Assembly: GCF_900188385.1 (NCBI RefSeq)
Contig: NZ_FZOI01000023.1
Span: forward strand, 1 to 63,816
Direction of reading: 5' to 3'
Length of the DNA stretch: 63,816 nucleotides
Origin: Azospirillum sp. RU38E
GTDB taxonomy: Bacteria > Pseudomonadota > Alphaproteobacteria > Azospirillales > Azospirillaceae
Below the pieces are notes generated by a model that was not told the DNA's origin, did not search any database, and saw nothing but the letters and a program-made list of their open reading frames with translations. The stretch's first letter is position 1. Each line of letters opens with the position of its first letter. A program made the translations under genes and the position numbers. Below are positions 16,609-25,550 of this stretch, one piece after another.

Positions 16609-18849
16609 ATGAGTCAAGCGTCTTTCGGGGATGAACTGCCGGATTTACCGACCGTCCGCATCGCCGCCGGGCTATCGCAGGCTGCCCTGGCTGATGGGGT
16701 GAATGACATCTTGGGCGCTGTCTGGCTTTGCGCCGATCAGGTCTCTACCATCGAGCAGATGGACCACAAGGGGGAGGAACTGACCCGACGGCAGCATCGG
16801 GCCTGGTATCAGGCGTGCGGCTATGGCGACGACATGCCACCGCTTGATCTTGGCAACCCCTATGCGCCACTGCTCCACCGGCGCGAGACGGTCATCAAGC
16901 ATATCCTGAATTGGCCGGATTCGGCATTCGGTGATGAAGATACACAGGCGGGCTTTGACAAGGCCGGTTTGCTGGCCAATGTCGCTACCGGGTTGCGCTT
17001 GCCGCGCCTGTTGGTCTCGGGCGGGTTCGACGCCGGTAAGACTTTCCTGTGCAAGAAACTGATCGGCGATCCGCCGCATGACCAGGGTGGGCTTTTGCGC
17101 TCCAATTACGCGCCGGAAACCAAGATGATCACGGTGATCATCCATATTGATCATCGCCCCCCCTGGCTGACCCAGCCGGTCGCCCTGATGTCGGCGGCCT
17201 TCGATCTGGACCGCCTGTATGACCAGCGGCATTTTAAGGCGGAATTGTTGCTGGCCGGCGATCGCTCCCTGATTGATCGTTATGCCGTTCACCAGAAGCA
17301 AAAGCCAGGTGATGCTGGTTCCGGGAATCCTCACGGCTCCGATACCGGATATGAGCCGACCGACACGGCGGTTCGGGCGCCGGAAAATGCGGTTTATTGC
17401 CTGGTTTTCATGGCGGCCCCCTTGCTGCGGTCACTCATTCTGCTTGATCCGCCGGGCTTCGACAGCGGCATGGTGCTGGACCAGGAGCGGGCCCGGAAAA
17501 TGGCTGGGCTTGCCGATATCGTCATATTTCTGTCTCAGTTCGTCGGCTTCCTGAATGCCCGCGATTTCGGGCTGTTGGCCGAACAAGTGCGGGCGCTGCA
17601 GCTTTATTCGCGGCAGGCGTATCCAGGCATGGGGGCCTTCCGCAACCTTTACGTTGTCGCGACCCACGCCCGGCAGCGACAGCATGATATCGACCATGTA
17701 CTGTCGGAAGGTGCTCGTCGCCTCTGGGGCGATTCGGAACGATCCTCGAAGCTGTTGCAGCGGCGTGCCACCGACGCAGGGGAAGCGCAGCGCGCACCGG
17801 GACGATTGCTGGAGCGCTTCTTCGCTTTCTATCCTGACTATCCGTTTACCCGTGAGCCCTTACGGGAAGATCTGGCGGATCTGCTGTCCGTTCCGTTTCC
17901 ACAGGCTTTCAATCGCCGGGCAAAAACGGCAACCGTCCAGACACTGGAAGCAGCCCGGCTTTATTATGCCCGTCGCGTCACCCGGTTGGAGGAGATGCTC
18001 AGCGGTCGTCGTCTCGTCGGTGACGAGGTACGCCTCGCCGAAACAGCGCAGGCTCAGGTCGATATCCTTGTCGCCCGCTATAGTAAGCGACTTGAAGAGA
18101 TTCTCACCCAAGCTCGCCGTGCCGGGCTGGATGCCGCCAATCAGGTAGCCGATGAGTTATATGACCCAGTCCGGGTTGAACAGATGTTGCGCGGCAGCTT
18201 CGACAGTTTCAACAAGGCCACTCAGAATTGCGGCGTGCTCATCAAGGAGACAATTCAAGGACGCCTGGAAGCGGCACTTAAGGACCCGATCCTGTTGTAC
18301 AGAGCCATGGTTCGGGAGTTCGCGCGGGAGGTTGTGACCATCGACCTGTCATTGACCGGGACAACGGTCAATCTGAATGACGAAGCGCTGGTGACCGGGC
18401 TTGCTGAAAAACTTTTCGGCGGTGCTATGGCCGGGCTGTTGGCGCTGGATGTGGCGATCATTGGCACCAGCTTTTCCGCCCTGGCCTTCCTGGGGCCGAT
18501 TGGCGTGGCGGTGGCGATTGCCGTCATTCCTCTGGTCGCCATCAACCATTTTGCCACCCGTTGGCAGGAACTCGCCGGGGCGGTGGTGGCAAAATTCCGC
18601 GCTGGTACATTGCGCGCCAGCCTGCATGACGCCGTGGAGGCGACGTGCGTGCCAATGCGCGAACAGTTCACAACCTTGACCTCCAAGGTGCGGGCAGATC
18701 GCCTGGCGGATCTGGCGCGCAAACAGCGCCGGTCCCGACAGACCATTTCCGATGCCATGGCGTGCTTCCGACGCGAGCGCGATCTCGCGGAGGAAAACCG
18801 CCTGCGCGTTGAGGCTTTGCAACGGTCGCTGAAGGACGGTGATCGATAG
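16609..18849 (+). CDS. XRE-like HTH fused to dynamin-like GTPase
   Basis: 746 aa from the ATG at 16609. An upstream ATG at 16567 overlaps the inverted repeat and is less likely. Residues about 10-75 resemble an XRE helix-turn-helix with an insertion (TVRIAAGLSQAALADGVNDI). The GTPase G1 is SGGFDAGKT (about 137-145), G3 is LDPPGFDSG, and the G4 position reads ATHA, which is non-canonical. Residues about 608-645 are strongly hydrophobic with a Gly-Pro turn, as in a membrane paddle; helices follow. The next gene is a divergent homologue. A DNA-binding domain on a dynamin is very unusual. Confidence 0.75.
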   Translation: MSQASFGDELPDLPTVRIAAGLSQAALADGVNDILGAVWLCADQVSTIEQMDHKGEELTRRQHRAWYQACGYGDDMPPLDLGNPYAPLLHRRETVIKHILNWPDSAFGDEDTQAGFDKAGLLANVATGLRLPRLLVSGGFDAGKTFLCKKLIGDPPHDQGGLLRSNYAPETKMITVIIHIDHRPPWLTQPVALMSAAFDLDRLYDQRHFKAELLLAGDRSLIDRYAVHQKQKPGDAGSGNPHGSDTGYEPTDTAVRAPENAVYCLVFMAAPLLRSLILLDPPGFDSGMVLDQERARKMAGLADIVIFLSQFVGFLNARDFGLLAEQVRALQLYSRQAYPGMGAFRNLYVVATHARQRQHDIDHVLSEGARRLWGDSERSSKLLQRRATDAGEAQRAPGRLLERFFAFYPDYPFTREPLREDLADLLSVPFPQAFNRRAKTATVQTLEAARLYYARRVTRLEEMLSGRRLVGDEVRLAETAQAQVDILVARYSKRLEEILTQARRAGLDAANQVADELYDPVRVEQMLRGSFDSFNKATQNCGVLIKETIQGRLEAALKDPILLYRAMVREFAREVVTIDLSLTGTTVNLNDEALVTGLAEKLFGGAMAGLLALDVAIIGTSFSALAFLGPIGVAVAIAVIPLVAINHFATRWQELAGAVVAKFRAGTLRASLHDAVEATCVPMREQFTTLTSKVRADRLADLARKQRRSRQTISDAMACFRRERDLAEENRLRVEALQRSLKDGDR

Positions 18850-18880
18850 TCCACTCAAATCCGACCAAGGAGAAGTTATC

Positions 18881-20944
18881 ATGGATGGAAGTTCCGACCT
18901 TCACGATCTGGGTGCAATGCGGCGGGCGGCGGGCCTGTCGGTTGAGGATATGGCCGCCCGTCTCGGCATCACAGCAGACGAGGTAACCGCCTGGGAAAGC
19001 GATCCCGATAATGTTCCGATGGGGCAGGTCCGCCGCTGGAAGGAGGCAACCGGTCACGCGGGAAGCTTCCAGGCGATTGATCCGGGATCGCCCTATGAGC
19101 TGTTCGCCGGTGAAGTGCTGGCCACCACGCGCTACCTGCTGAATTGGTCGGAAGCGGTGCCGAGTTTGGCAGCACCTCTGCCAACCACCGCAGAGTTAGC
19201 GGCGCAGATCCACCGCTCGGTGCGCAAACCCCGGGTGATGCTGTGCGGTGGCTTCGATGCCGCCAAGACGACATTGGCGGCATCGCTGCTGGGTCTGCCG
19301 CCGGGAACCCTGCCGGCCGCCTTTTCTCCGACCACCCGGTTGATCGTGGAGCTTCGCCACATTGACGACCGCCCGGAATGGCTGGAAGACGCGGTGGCCT
19401 ATTTCGGACCGGATCTGGACCTGGATCGATTGGAGGACAGCGACCATGCGAAGGCATATCTGGTGCGCCAGGATGATCTTCAGTCACTGAATCGCTACGC
19501 GGCGCACGACCCAGAAAGCCCGGACGCAGATAGTGCGCAAACGGCCGTGGTGTTTCTGGCAGCAGACGCCCTGAAAGCCTTTTCCGTCATTGACCTGCCG
19601 GGCCTCGGTTCCGGCAACCAGGGCGACGAGGACAAGGTAGCGCAAGCCATCGGCATGGCGGATGTGCTGCTTTATCTCAGCCCGACCGCCCGCTTTCTGA
19701 CCGAGATTGATTTCCTGGTCCTGCCGTTGCTGCTGCGTGCCTTACCCCAGGTACCGGGGATTGATCCGTTGGCCAACATCTTCATTGTTGCCAGCCATGC
19801 CGATGGACCCAAGGGCGAACTGGGGCCGATCCTCGACAATGGTGCGGCCCGTCTGTATCGGCAACTCACCGCCGGCATCGCACCGGAGCAGGAAGACTTC
19901 ACCCTGCCGACCGAAGCGGAACTGCGCCAGCGCTTTTTTACTTTCTCCGCCCGGCAACCGATTCTGGCGGCAAGCCTGCGCGCGGCCTTAGAGGGTCAGT
20001 TGGGCAAAAGCTTGCCTGGTCCGTTCATTCAGCAGCGGCGCCATCAAGTCGCCGACCTGCTCGACCGGGCGCTTCACGTCTGCGAAGCGCAGGAACAGGC
20101 GCTTATGGCCATGAAGGACAACCGTGACGCGGCACAGCAGGAACTTGACCGGCTGAAAGCCAGTGAGGGCGATCGAGACGGCTTGGTCAAACAGGGACAT
20201 GCACGGATCACCGAGATCATCCTGAAAGAGTTTGCCGGCACCAAGGAGGATGTTGACGAGATTCTGGACCGCGAATTGACCGCCGACGCTATTGAGGCCC
20301 GCATTCGGCATAGTTTTGCCGATCATGAGAAGGAGGATGCCGGCGAACGGGCGCTGCCGTTGATTGTCGGCCTGCTCCAGGCGGAGGTTTCCGGCGTTGC
20401 GACCTCGCGCATGGAGCGGGTCGAAGCCGAGGTCCAGCAGTTCATTGGCGATTATCATGGCTATTTTGAACCGGGCGAGGGGGTGGCCAAGTTGCAACTG
20501 CCCCGGTTCAATACCGCCCGGATGTTCCGCCTTAGTGCGGCCAGCGGCGGCCTGGTGATGGGGACGTTGAGCCTATTCGGTTATAGTTTGCTCTTCCCCA
20601 TTGCACCCTTGGTGGGCTTGGCCCTGGCCATTTTCAGCACCTACACCCTGATCAAAATGCTCCGCCAGGATTGGCAGCGAGTGATGGCGGAAAGGATCGT
20701 CCAGAGATTGCGGGCTGCCGAGTTCGGTCCGAACCTGCAAAAGGCGGTGCGCAGGATGTTCCGTGAGGTTGGTGAACGCTTCGATCAAGGAGTCCGCGGC
20801 ATGGATGCTGGAGCGAAGTCCTATCAGGCCCGATTGGACGAGGTTCTTGGTGGGGAGCACGCGGATGAAGAAATTGACGACATTCTGGATGTAACCAAAC
20901 GCTTCACCTCCTTCCTGCGCCTGACCCCATGGAGCCTGTCATGA
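18881..20944 (+). CDS. XRE HTH fused to dynamin-like protein with altered P-loop
   Basis: 687 aa from the ATG at 18881, preceded by AAGGAG; an in-frame start at 18839 would overlap the previous gene. Residues about 7-55 are a clear XRE helix-turn-helix (MRRAAGLSVEDMAARLGI, then EVTAWES). G1 reads GGFDAAKTT (about 122-130), with Ala in place of the Gly before the catalytic Lys. G3 is DLPGLGSG and the G4 position ASHAD. A coiled coil lies at about 400-450 and a hydrophobic hairpin at about 554-590. It pairs with the preceding protein as a likely second subunit of a heteromer, perhaps with weak GTP turnover. Its stop codon overlaps the next start. Confidence 0.75.
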   Translation: MDGSSDLHDLGAMRRAAGLSVEDMAARLGITADEVTAWESDPDNVPMGQVRRWKEATGHAGSFQAIDPGSPYELFAGEVLATTRYLLNWSEAVPSLAAPLPTTAELAAQIHRSVRKPRVMLCGGFDAAKTTLAASLLGLPPGTLPAAFSPTTRLIVELRHIDDRPEWLEDAVAYFGPDLDLDRLEDSDHAKAYLVRQDDLQSLNRYAAHDPESPDADSAQTAVVFLAADALKAFSVIDLPGLGSGNQGDEDKVAQAIGMADVLLYLSPTARFLTEIDFLVLPLLLRALPQVPGIDPLANIFIVASHADGPKGELGPILDNGAARLYRQLTAGIAPEQEDFTLPTEAELRQRFFTFSARQPILAASLRAALEGQLGKSLPGPFIQQRRHQVADLLDRALHVCEAQEQALMAMKDNRDAAQQELDRLKASEGDRDGLVKQGHARITEIILKEFAGTKEDVDEILDRELTADAIEARIRHSFADHEKEDAGERALPLIVGLLQAEVSGVATSRMERVEAEVQQFIGDYHGYFEPGEGVAKLQLPRFNTARMFRLSAASGGLVMGTLSLFGYSLLFPIAPLVGLALAIFSTYTLIKMLRQDWQRVMAERIVQRLRAAEFGPNLQKAVRRMFREVGERFDQGVRGMDAGAKSYQARLDEVLGGEHADEEIDDILDVTKRFTSFLRLTPWSLS

Positions 20945-21525
20945 CTGTACCCCCAACCCTTGCCCATGATCTCGTGCGTGGGTTCAACGCCGCACTGGTC
21001 ATCCCTGCCACCGCATCCACCTTGAAACAGGCCCAACGCGAAGCGGCCAGGGAGCTTCATGTTCTGGCCGACTATCATCGCGCCGCCCGGACAGCCCGTT
21101 GCCTGCCTGCCCTGTCGCGCCCCGAACGCCAAGCGGTTCACCGTGTGGCCGAAATCATCGCCGAACAGGGTATCAACGGTACGGTCTGGCTTCTGGCGGT
21201 CAAGACCTCCGCCAGCCTGGGCGGCATGGATGGCGGCATGCTGGCCCAGGTCGGCGTGACCTTGAACACCATGGTTACCCCAGGACAGACCCAGGCCTTC
21301 AATCCCGCCCGGTGCCTGTTTCGCGAGGTCGGTATGGACCCAGACTGGCTTTCCGCCTTACCGGACGCCGTTGTCCTGCGCTTTGCCGATATGGTCGGAC
21401 GCTTTGCCGCAAGCTGCGGCTATGGCCTCGGGGGTGCTCGGCACTCCCCGCCCGTGGGCACGCGGAGCGGGCGGGACTGGGACGGGTTGCTGCAATCCGC
21501 AGCAACCGCGCGGCCACCGGCATGA
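20941..21525 (+). CDS. Hypothetical protein coupled to the XRE-dynamin genes
   Basis: 194 aa. The start ATG overlaps the previous TGA stop (ATGA), indicating translational coupling. The protein is mainly helical (LKQAQREAARELHVLADYHR) with no transmembrane segment or motif I recognise. The last 30 residues are Gly/Arg/Pro-rich and may be degraded or disordered. It is the last gene of the XRE-dynamin operon, so a small adaptor or regulator of the GTPases is plausible. Confidence 0.6.
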   Translation: MTVPPTLAHDLVRGFNAALVIPATASTLKQAQREAARELHVLADYHRAARTARCLPALSRPERQAVHRVAEIIAEQGINGTVWLLAVKTSASLGGMDGGMLAQVGVTLNTMVTPGQTQAFNPARCLFREVGMDPDWLSALPDAVVLRFADMVGRFAASCGYGLGGARHSPPVGTRSGRDWDGLLQSAATARPPA

Positions 21526-21658
21526 TGCCTAACCACTGTTCCGTCGCTGAAAGACTTCTACTTTTTGCGACGAATCCATTCCAATTGTGGGGGAACCAAC
21601 CCTGGATTTTCCGGATAATCAGGCGATGTGAGATCGGGCTTGACCGATAACAAAACAG

Positions 21659-21750
21659 CATCTGGGTGATGCCGATTTTGTGCGGACCCTGCCGGATGGG
21701 CGGGCGATGACAGCGATCAATGAAGTTACGGCAATTTTGCCTCGTTAGAA
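21659..21750 (+). pseudogene. Fragment of an Hsp70 ATPase-domain gene
   Basis: The stretch encodes HLGDADFVRTLPDGRAMTAI and then TAILPR before a stop. It matches HLGDVDFVRGLPDGRVVTAV...TAIL inside the intact Hsp70 paralogues, with high DNA similarity over about 60 bp. Both sides of the original gene are gone. It is direct evidence of loss of an additional Hsp70 copy at this point. Confidence 0.75.
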
Positions 21751-21764
21751 AAATGGAGACAAAA

Positions 21765-22265
21765 ATGGAACTATATAAATTTTGTCAGCGTTTTACGCTC
21801 TCAAGTTATTATGTTTGTGCTTTGACTTTCTTGTTATTCTCACCTGCCCTGGCAAGCGATCTCTCAGATAAAAACATGAACTGCAAAACCATAAAAGATA
21901 GACAGGCAATGATATCATCTCTATCAAATTATTTTATAACCAGCAATCCAGAAACAGAACTAATATTAGAATCATGCTTGGCATCGAACACACTTTCACC
22001 AAAGGCAACGAAACAAGAATATGATAAATACTTTAAGGAATGCATTAGAAATGAATGCCATTCGTACTACAAAAACCCTGAAAAATTCAAAAAAATATGC
22101 CAAGATGGGCGGGATAAATATTTTTATTGTCGCCACGCTCGCGTAGAAGATAAAAGTAAAAATCCAGATTCATGTCTTGAAAACGGGAAAAGTTTTCTCG
22201 ACATATCAATAGAAAATGCAGAATTAAATATTCTGTCGGGGAAGTTATCATGCAGAGATAAATAA
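21765..22265 (+). CDS. Secreted cysteine-rich protein of unknown function
   Basis: 166 aa from the ATG at 21765, preceded by GGAG at 21755. Residues 1-30 form a signal peptide with a hydrophobic core (VCALTFLLFSPALA) and an Ala-x-Ala cleavage site before SDLS. The mature part is lysine-rich and has eight cysteines, suggesting four disulfides in the periplasm or outside. The gene is strikingly AT-rich (many AAA, ATA, TTA codons) against a GC-rich background, a sign of foreign origin. It sits between an Hsp70 gene fragment and an intact Hsp70 fusion, so it may have been picked up during cassette rearrangement. No family is recognised. Confidence 0.7.
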   Translation: MELYKFCQRFTLSSYYVCALTFLLFSPALASDLSDKNMNCKTIKDRQAMISSLSNYFITSNPETELILESCLASNTLSPKATKQEYDKYFKECIRNECHSYYKNPEKFKKICQDGRDKYFYCRHARVEDKSKNPDSCLENGKSFLDISIENAELNILSGKLSCRDK

Positions 22266-22315
22266 TATTTTTCATAATAGTAGAAATTTATCCCGCCCCC
22301 CTTACGGAGTTGATC

Positions 22316-25300
22316 ATGCCACCACGTATCCTTGGTATTGATTTTGGGACGACGTACAGCAGCATGGCGATGCTGGATGGGGATAGCGGTCGTGCGGTTT
22401 TGCTTCGGAACCTGGAGGGGGAGGAGAAAACCCCCTCCATCGTCTGTTTCGGGGAAGACGACACGGAAGCTGTGGGAACGCCGGCGCTGGATCTGCTGGA
22501 GGATGAGGCGGCATGGGCATGGGCTTTCCCGACACCGAAGCGGTATCTGGGGAATGCGGACTTTGTGCGGGGCCTGCCGGATGGGCGGCGGGTGACGGCA
22601 GTGGACGCGACAGCGGCGATCCTGCGCAAGCTGCGGCATGATGCGGAGGTCGGTGATCTTGGCGGCCCGGCGGATACGGTTGTGCTGACCTGTCCGGCCA
22701 GCTTTGGCCCGACAGCGCGGGATGCGTTGCGCGCGGCGGCGGCGCTGGCGGGTCTGGGCGATGTGCAGCTTTTGGAGGAGCCTGTGGCGGCGGGCCTAGC
22801 GGGTCTGCGCGACCAGGGCAGCCGGCTGGGTGAGACGGTCCTGGTTTATGATCTGGGAGGTGGCACCTTTGATGTGGCGGTGCTGCGCCGCGACGGCAAC
22901 AGCCACCGTCTTGTCGGCGAACCGCGGGGGATTGAGTATTGCGGCGGGGAGGATTTCGACCGGGCGATCTATGACTGGTTTGACGGGCTGGTACAGGCAG
23001 AACGGGGGCAATCGTTCGACGATGAGGATGGCCTGAACCCGCCCATATTGAGGGCCTGCCGCCGGGCAAAGGAGATGCTGTCGACGAAGGCGGAAGTGCC
23101 GCTGCGGGGTTTCCTGGACCAAAAGCGCTTTGAGAAAACACTGACCCGGAGCCAGTTGGAAGAACTGATCGGGGAGAAGATCGCAGCAACGGTAAGGCTG
23201 AGCCTGGATGTGGCGGAAGCGGCGGCGCACCGGGGCCATGCGGTGGAAAGCGTGCTGCTGATCGGTGGGTCGTCGCGCATCCCGCTGGTGCAGCAGCAAT
23301 TACGGGATGCGCTGACCCAGCCGAAAAACCTCCCTGATCCGGTACGTTTGGGTGCCACCGATTTTGCAGTGGTGATGGGGGCGGTGTATTTCGCGGTTCC
23401 GCCCACCTCCGCGCCAAAGGAACTGGTGGTCGGCTCGGGGCTAGGCCAGTACCGTCGGATACAAGAGGCGCTTGATGCGGCCCCGGCGGGCGCCACAATC
23501 CGCATCACTGCGGGGCGATATCAGGAAGTGCTGACCATAACGGTACCGATCCATCTGCTGGGGGATGGCGATCGCGATAGCATCATCCTGGAAGCTGGAA
23601 ATGCCACCGTCATAGATTGGACGGCCCCCACCGGGTCGATCCGAAATCTGACCCTTCGACAGTTGGGGGGCGATGGCGATTTTTCCTGCGTCGATATCGG
23701 CTCCGGCTCCCCTTTATTGGAGAGCCTTGATATCAGTGCTCAGAGTAGCGGTGCCCGTGCAGCAGGGATTCTTATCCATGACCGGGCCGACCCGGTCATT
23801 CGCAATAACTGCATCCATGACGGGAAAAGTGCTGGCATCGCTGTCCTTGACCAAGGCAAGGGCACCATTGAAGGCAATGACATCCATGCCAATACACTCG
23901 CTGGGGTCTTCATAAGAAAAGGCAGTGACCCGGTTATCCGCAACAACCGCATCCATGATGGGAAAGATGTTGGTATCGCTGTCCACGATCAGTGCAAGGG
24001 TACGATTGAGGGCAATGACATCCACGCCAATACCCTTGCCGGGATCTTTATAACGACAGGCAGCGATCCGATCATTCGCAACAATCGCATCCATGATGGG
24101 AAAGATGTTGGTATCACTGTCCGCGATCAGGGCAAGGGCACGATTGAAGGCAATGACATCCACGCCAATACACTCGCCGGAATCTTTATAAAGACAGGCG
24201 GCGACCCAGTCATCCGCAACAACCGCATCCATAACGGGAAAAGTACTGGTATCACTGTCCGCGATCAGGGCAAAGGCACAGTCGAGGGCAATGACATCCA
24301 CGCCAATACACTCGCTGGGGTCTTTATAACGACAGGCAGCGATCCGATCATTCGCAACAATCGCATCCATGATGGGAAAGATGTCGGTATCGCTGTCCAC
24401 GATCAGTGCAAGGGTACGATTGAGGGCAATGACATCCACGCCAATACCCTTGCCGGGATATTTATAACGACAGGCAGCGATCCGATCATTCGCAACAATC
24501 GCATCCATGATGGGAAAGATGTTGGTATCACTGTCCGCGATCAGGGCAAGGGCACGATTGAAGGCAATGACATCCACGCCAATACACTCGCCGGAATCTT
24601 TATAAAGACAGGCGGCGATCCGGTCATCCGTAACAACCGCATCCATGATGGGAAAGATGTCGGTATCGCTGTCCACGATCAGTGCAAGGGTACGATTGAG
24701 GGCAATGACATCCACGCCAATACCCTTGCCGGGATATTTATAACGACAGGCAGCGATCCGATCATTCGCAACAATCGCATCCATGATGGGAAAGATGTTG
24801 GTATCACTGTCCGCGATCAGGGCAAGGGCACGATTGAAGGCAATGACATCCACGCCAATACACTCGCCGGAATCTTTATAAAGACAGGCGGCGATCCGGT
24901 CATCCGTAACAACCGCATCCATGATGGGAAAGATGTTGGCATCTATGTCCTTGACCAAGGCAAGGGCACGATTGAAGGCAATGACATCCACGCCAATGCC
25001 AATGCCGGCATTTACATAAGTACAGGCGGGGACCCGGTCGTCCGCAACAACCGCATCCATGACGGGAAAGATACTGGCATCGCTGTCGATGACCAAGGTA
25101 AGGGCACGATCGAGGGCAATGATATCCACGCCAATACACGCGCTGGGGTCTACATAATGACAGGCGGTGACCCGGTCATCCGCAACAACCGCATCCATGA
25201 CGGGAAAGATGTTGGCATCGCTGTCCGCGATCAAGGCAAGGGCACGATCGAGGGCAACGACATCTATTCCAGTCATACGTTCGGAATAGCCATTTTCGAG

Positions 25301-25492
25301 CGTGGCGATCCAATTGTCCGCCGGAATCGGATTGATACCCCGGAATCCAACGGCATCCGCATTGTAAGGAATGGGTGCGGAAGGATTGAAGACAATATAA
25401 TTCTGAGGTGTGACGGCTCCGGCATCGCACCGGACGCCTCCTCTCGCGCTATAATCGGACAAAACAAAATGCCCTTCTGGTCACGATTCTAA
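22316..25492 (+). CDS. Hsp70 ATPase domain fused to long beta-helix with recent repeat expansion
   Basis: 1058 aa from the ATG at 22316 (ACGGAG upstream; a TTG at 22310 is in frame but less likely). Residues 1 to about 360 are an Hsp70 ATPase domain, nearly identical to that at 25551. From about 365 a beta-helix leader (YRRIQEALDAAPAGATIRIT) is followed by about 13 units of 46 residues (two coils each), for example GTIEGNDIHANTLAGIFI and DPVIRNNRIHDGKDVGI. The helix is longer than in the paralogue at 7332 because of near-identical tandem copies. No signal peptide is present. Confidence 0.85.
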   Translation: MPPRILGIDFGTTYSSMAMLDGDSGRAVLLRNLEGEEKTPSIVCFGEDDTEAVGTPALDLLEDEAAWAWAFPTPKRYLGNADFVRGLPDGRRVTAVDATAAILRKLRHDAEVGDLGGPADTVVLTCPASFGPTARDALRAAAALAGLGDVQLLEEPVAAGLAGLRDQGSRLGETVLVYDLGGGTFDVAVLRRDGNSHRLVGEPRGIEYCGGEDFDRAIYDWFDGLVQAERGQSFDDEDGLNPPILRACRRAKEMLSTKAEVPLRGFLDQKRFEKTLTRSQLEELIGEKIAATVRLSLDVAEAAAHRGHAVESVLLIGGSSRIPLVQQQLRDALTQPKNLPDPVRLGATDFAVVMGAVYFAVPPTSAPKELVVGSGLGQYRRIQEALDAAPAGATIRITAGRYQEVLTITVPIHLLGDGDRDSIILEAGNATVIDWTAPTGSIRNLTLRQLGGDGDFSCVDIGSGSPLLESLDISAQSSGARAAGILIHDRADPVIRNNCIHDGKSAGIAVLDQGKGTIEGNDIHANTLAGVFIRKGSDPVIRNNRIHDGKDVGIAVHDQCKGTIEGNDIHANTLAGIFITTGSDPIIRNNRIHDGKDVGITVRDQGKGTIEGNDIHANTLAGIFIKTGGDPVIRNNRIHNGKSTGITVRDQGKGTVEGNDIHANTLAGVFITTGSDPIIRNNRIHDGKDVGIAVHDQCKGTIEGNDIHANTLAGIFITTGSDPIIRNNRIHDGKDVGITVRDQGKGTIEGNDIHANTLAGIFIKTGGDPVIRNNRIHDGKDVGIAVHDQCKGTIEGNDIHANTLAGIFITTGSDPIIRNNRIHDGKDVGITVRDQGKGTIEGNDIHANTLAGIFIKTGGDPVIRNNRIHDGKDVGIYVLDQGKGTIEGNDIHANANAGIYISTGGDPVVRNNRIHDGKDTGIAVDDQGKGTIEGNDIHANTRAGVYIMTGGDPVIRNNRIHDGKDVGIAVRDQGKGTIEGNDIYSSHTFGIAIFERGDPIVRRNRIDTPESNGIRIVRNGCGRIEDNIILRCDGSGIAPDASSRAIIGQNKMPFWSRF
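23950..25010 (+). repeat. Tandem 138-bp coding repeats with 276-bp higher-order unit
   Basis: Each 138-bp unit encodes two beta-helix coils. Two alternating unit types (HDQCKGTIEGND... with TTGSDPIIR, and RDQGKGTIEGND... with KTGGDPVIR) recur as near-perfect 276-bp pairs, for example from about 24065, 24480 and 24756. The near identity points to recent unequal recombination, so copy number probably varies between strains. Confidence 0.85.
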
Positions 25493-25550
25493 ACTGTATA
25501 GCAGTCAGTCAGAATCCTTTGACGTAGAATAGAATCTTCCGGAGCCGACC

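Noticed and set aside
23714-25462. 582-aa open frame antisense to the beta-helix gene
   Set aside because: It is a by-product of the 138-bp coding repeats, whose length is a multiple of three; the sense strand has the clear protein family.
22316-25492. Tandem repeats considered as a CRISPR array
   Set aside because: The units are 138 bp, coding, contiguous and without spacers.
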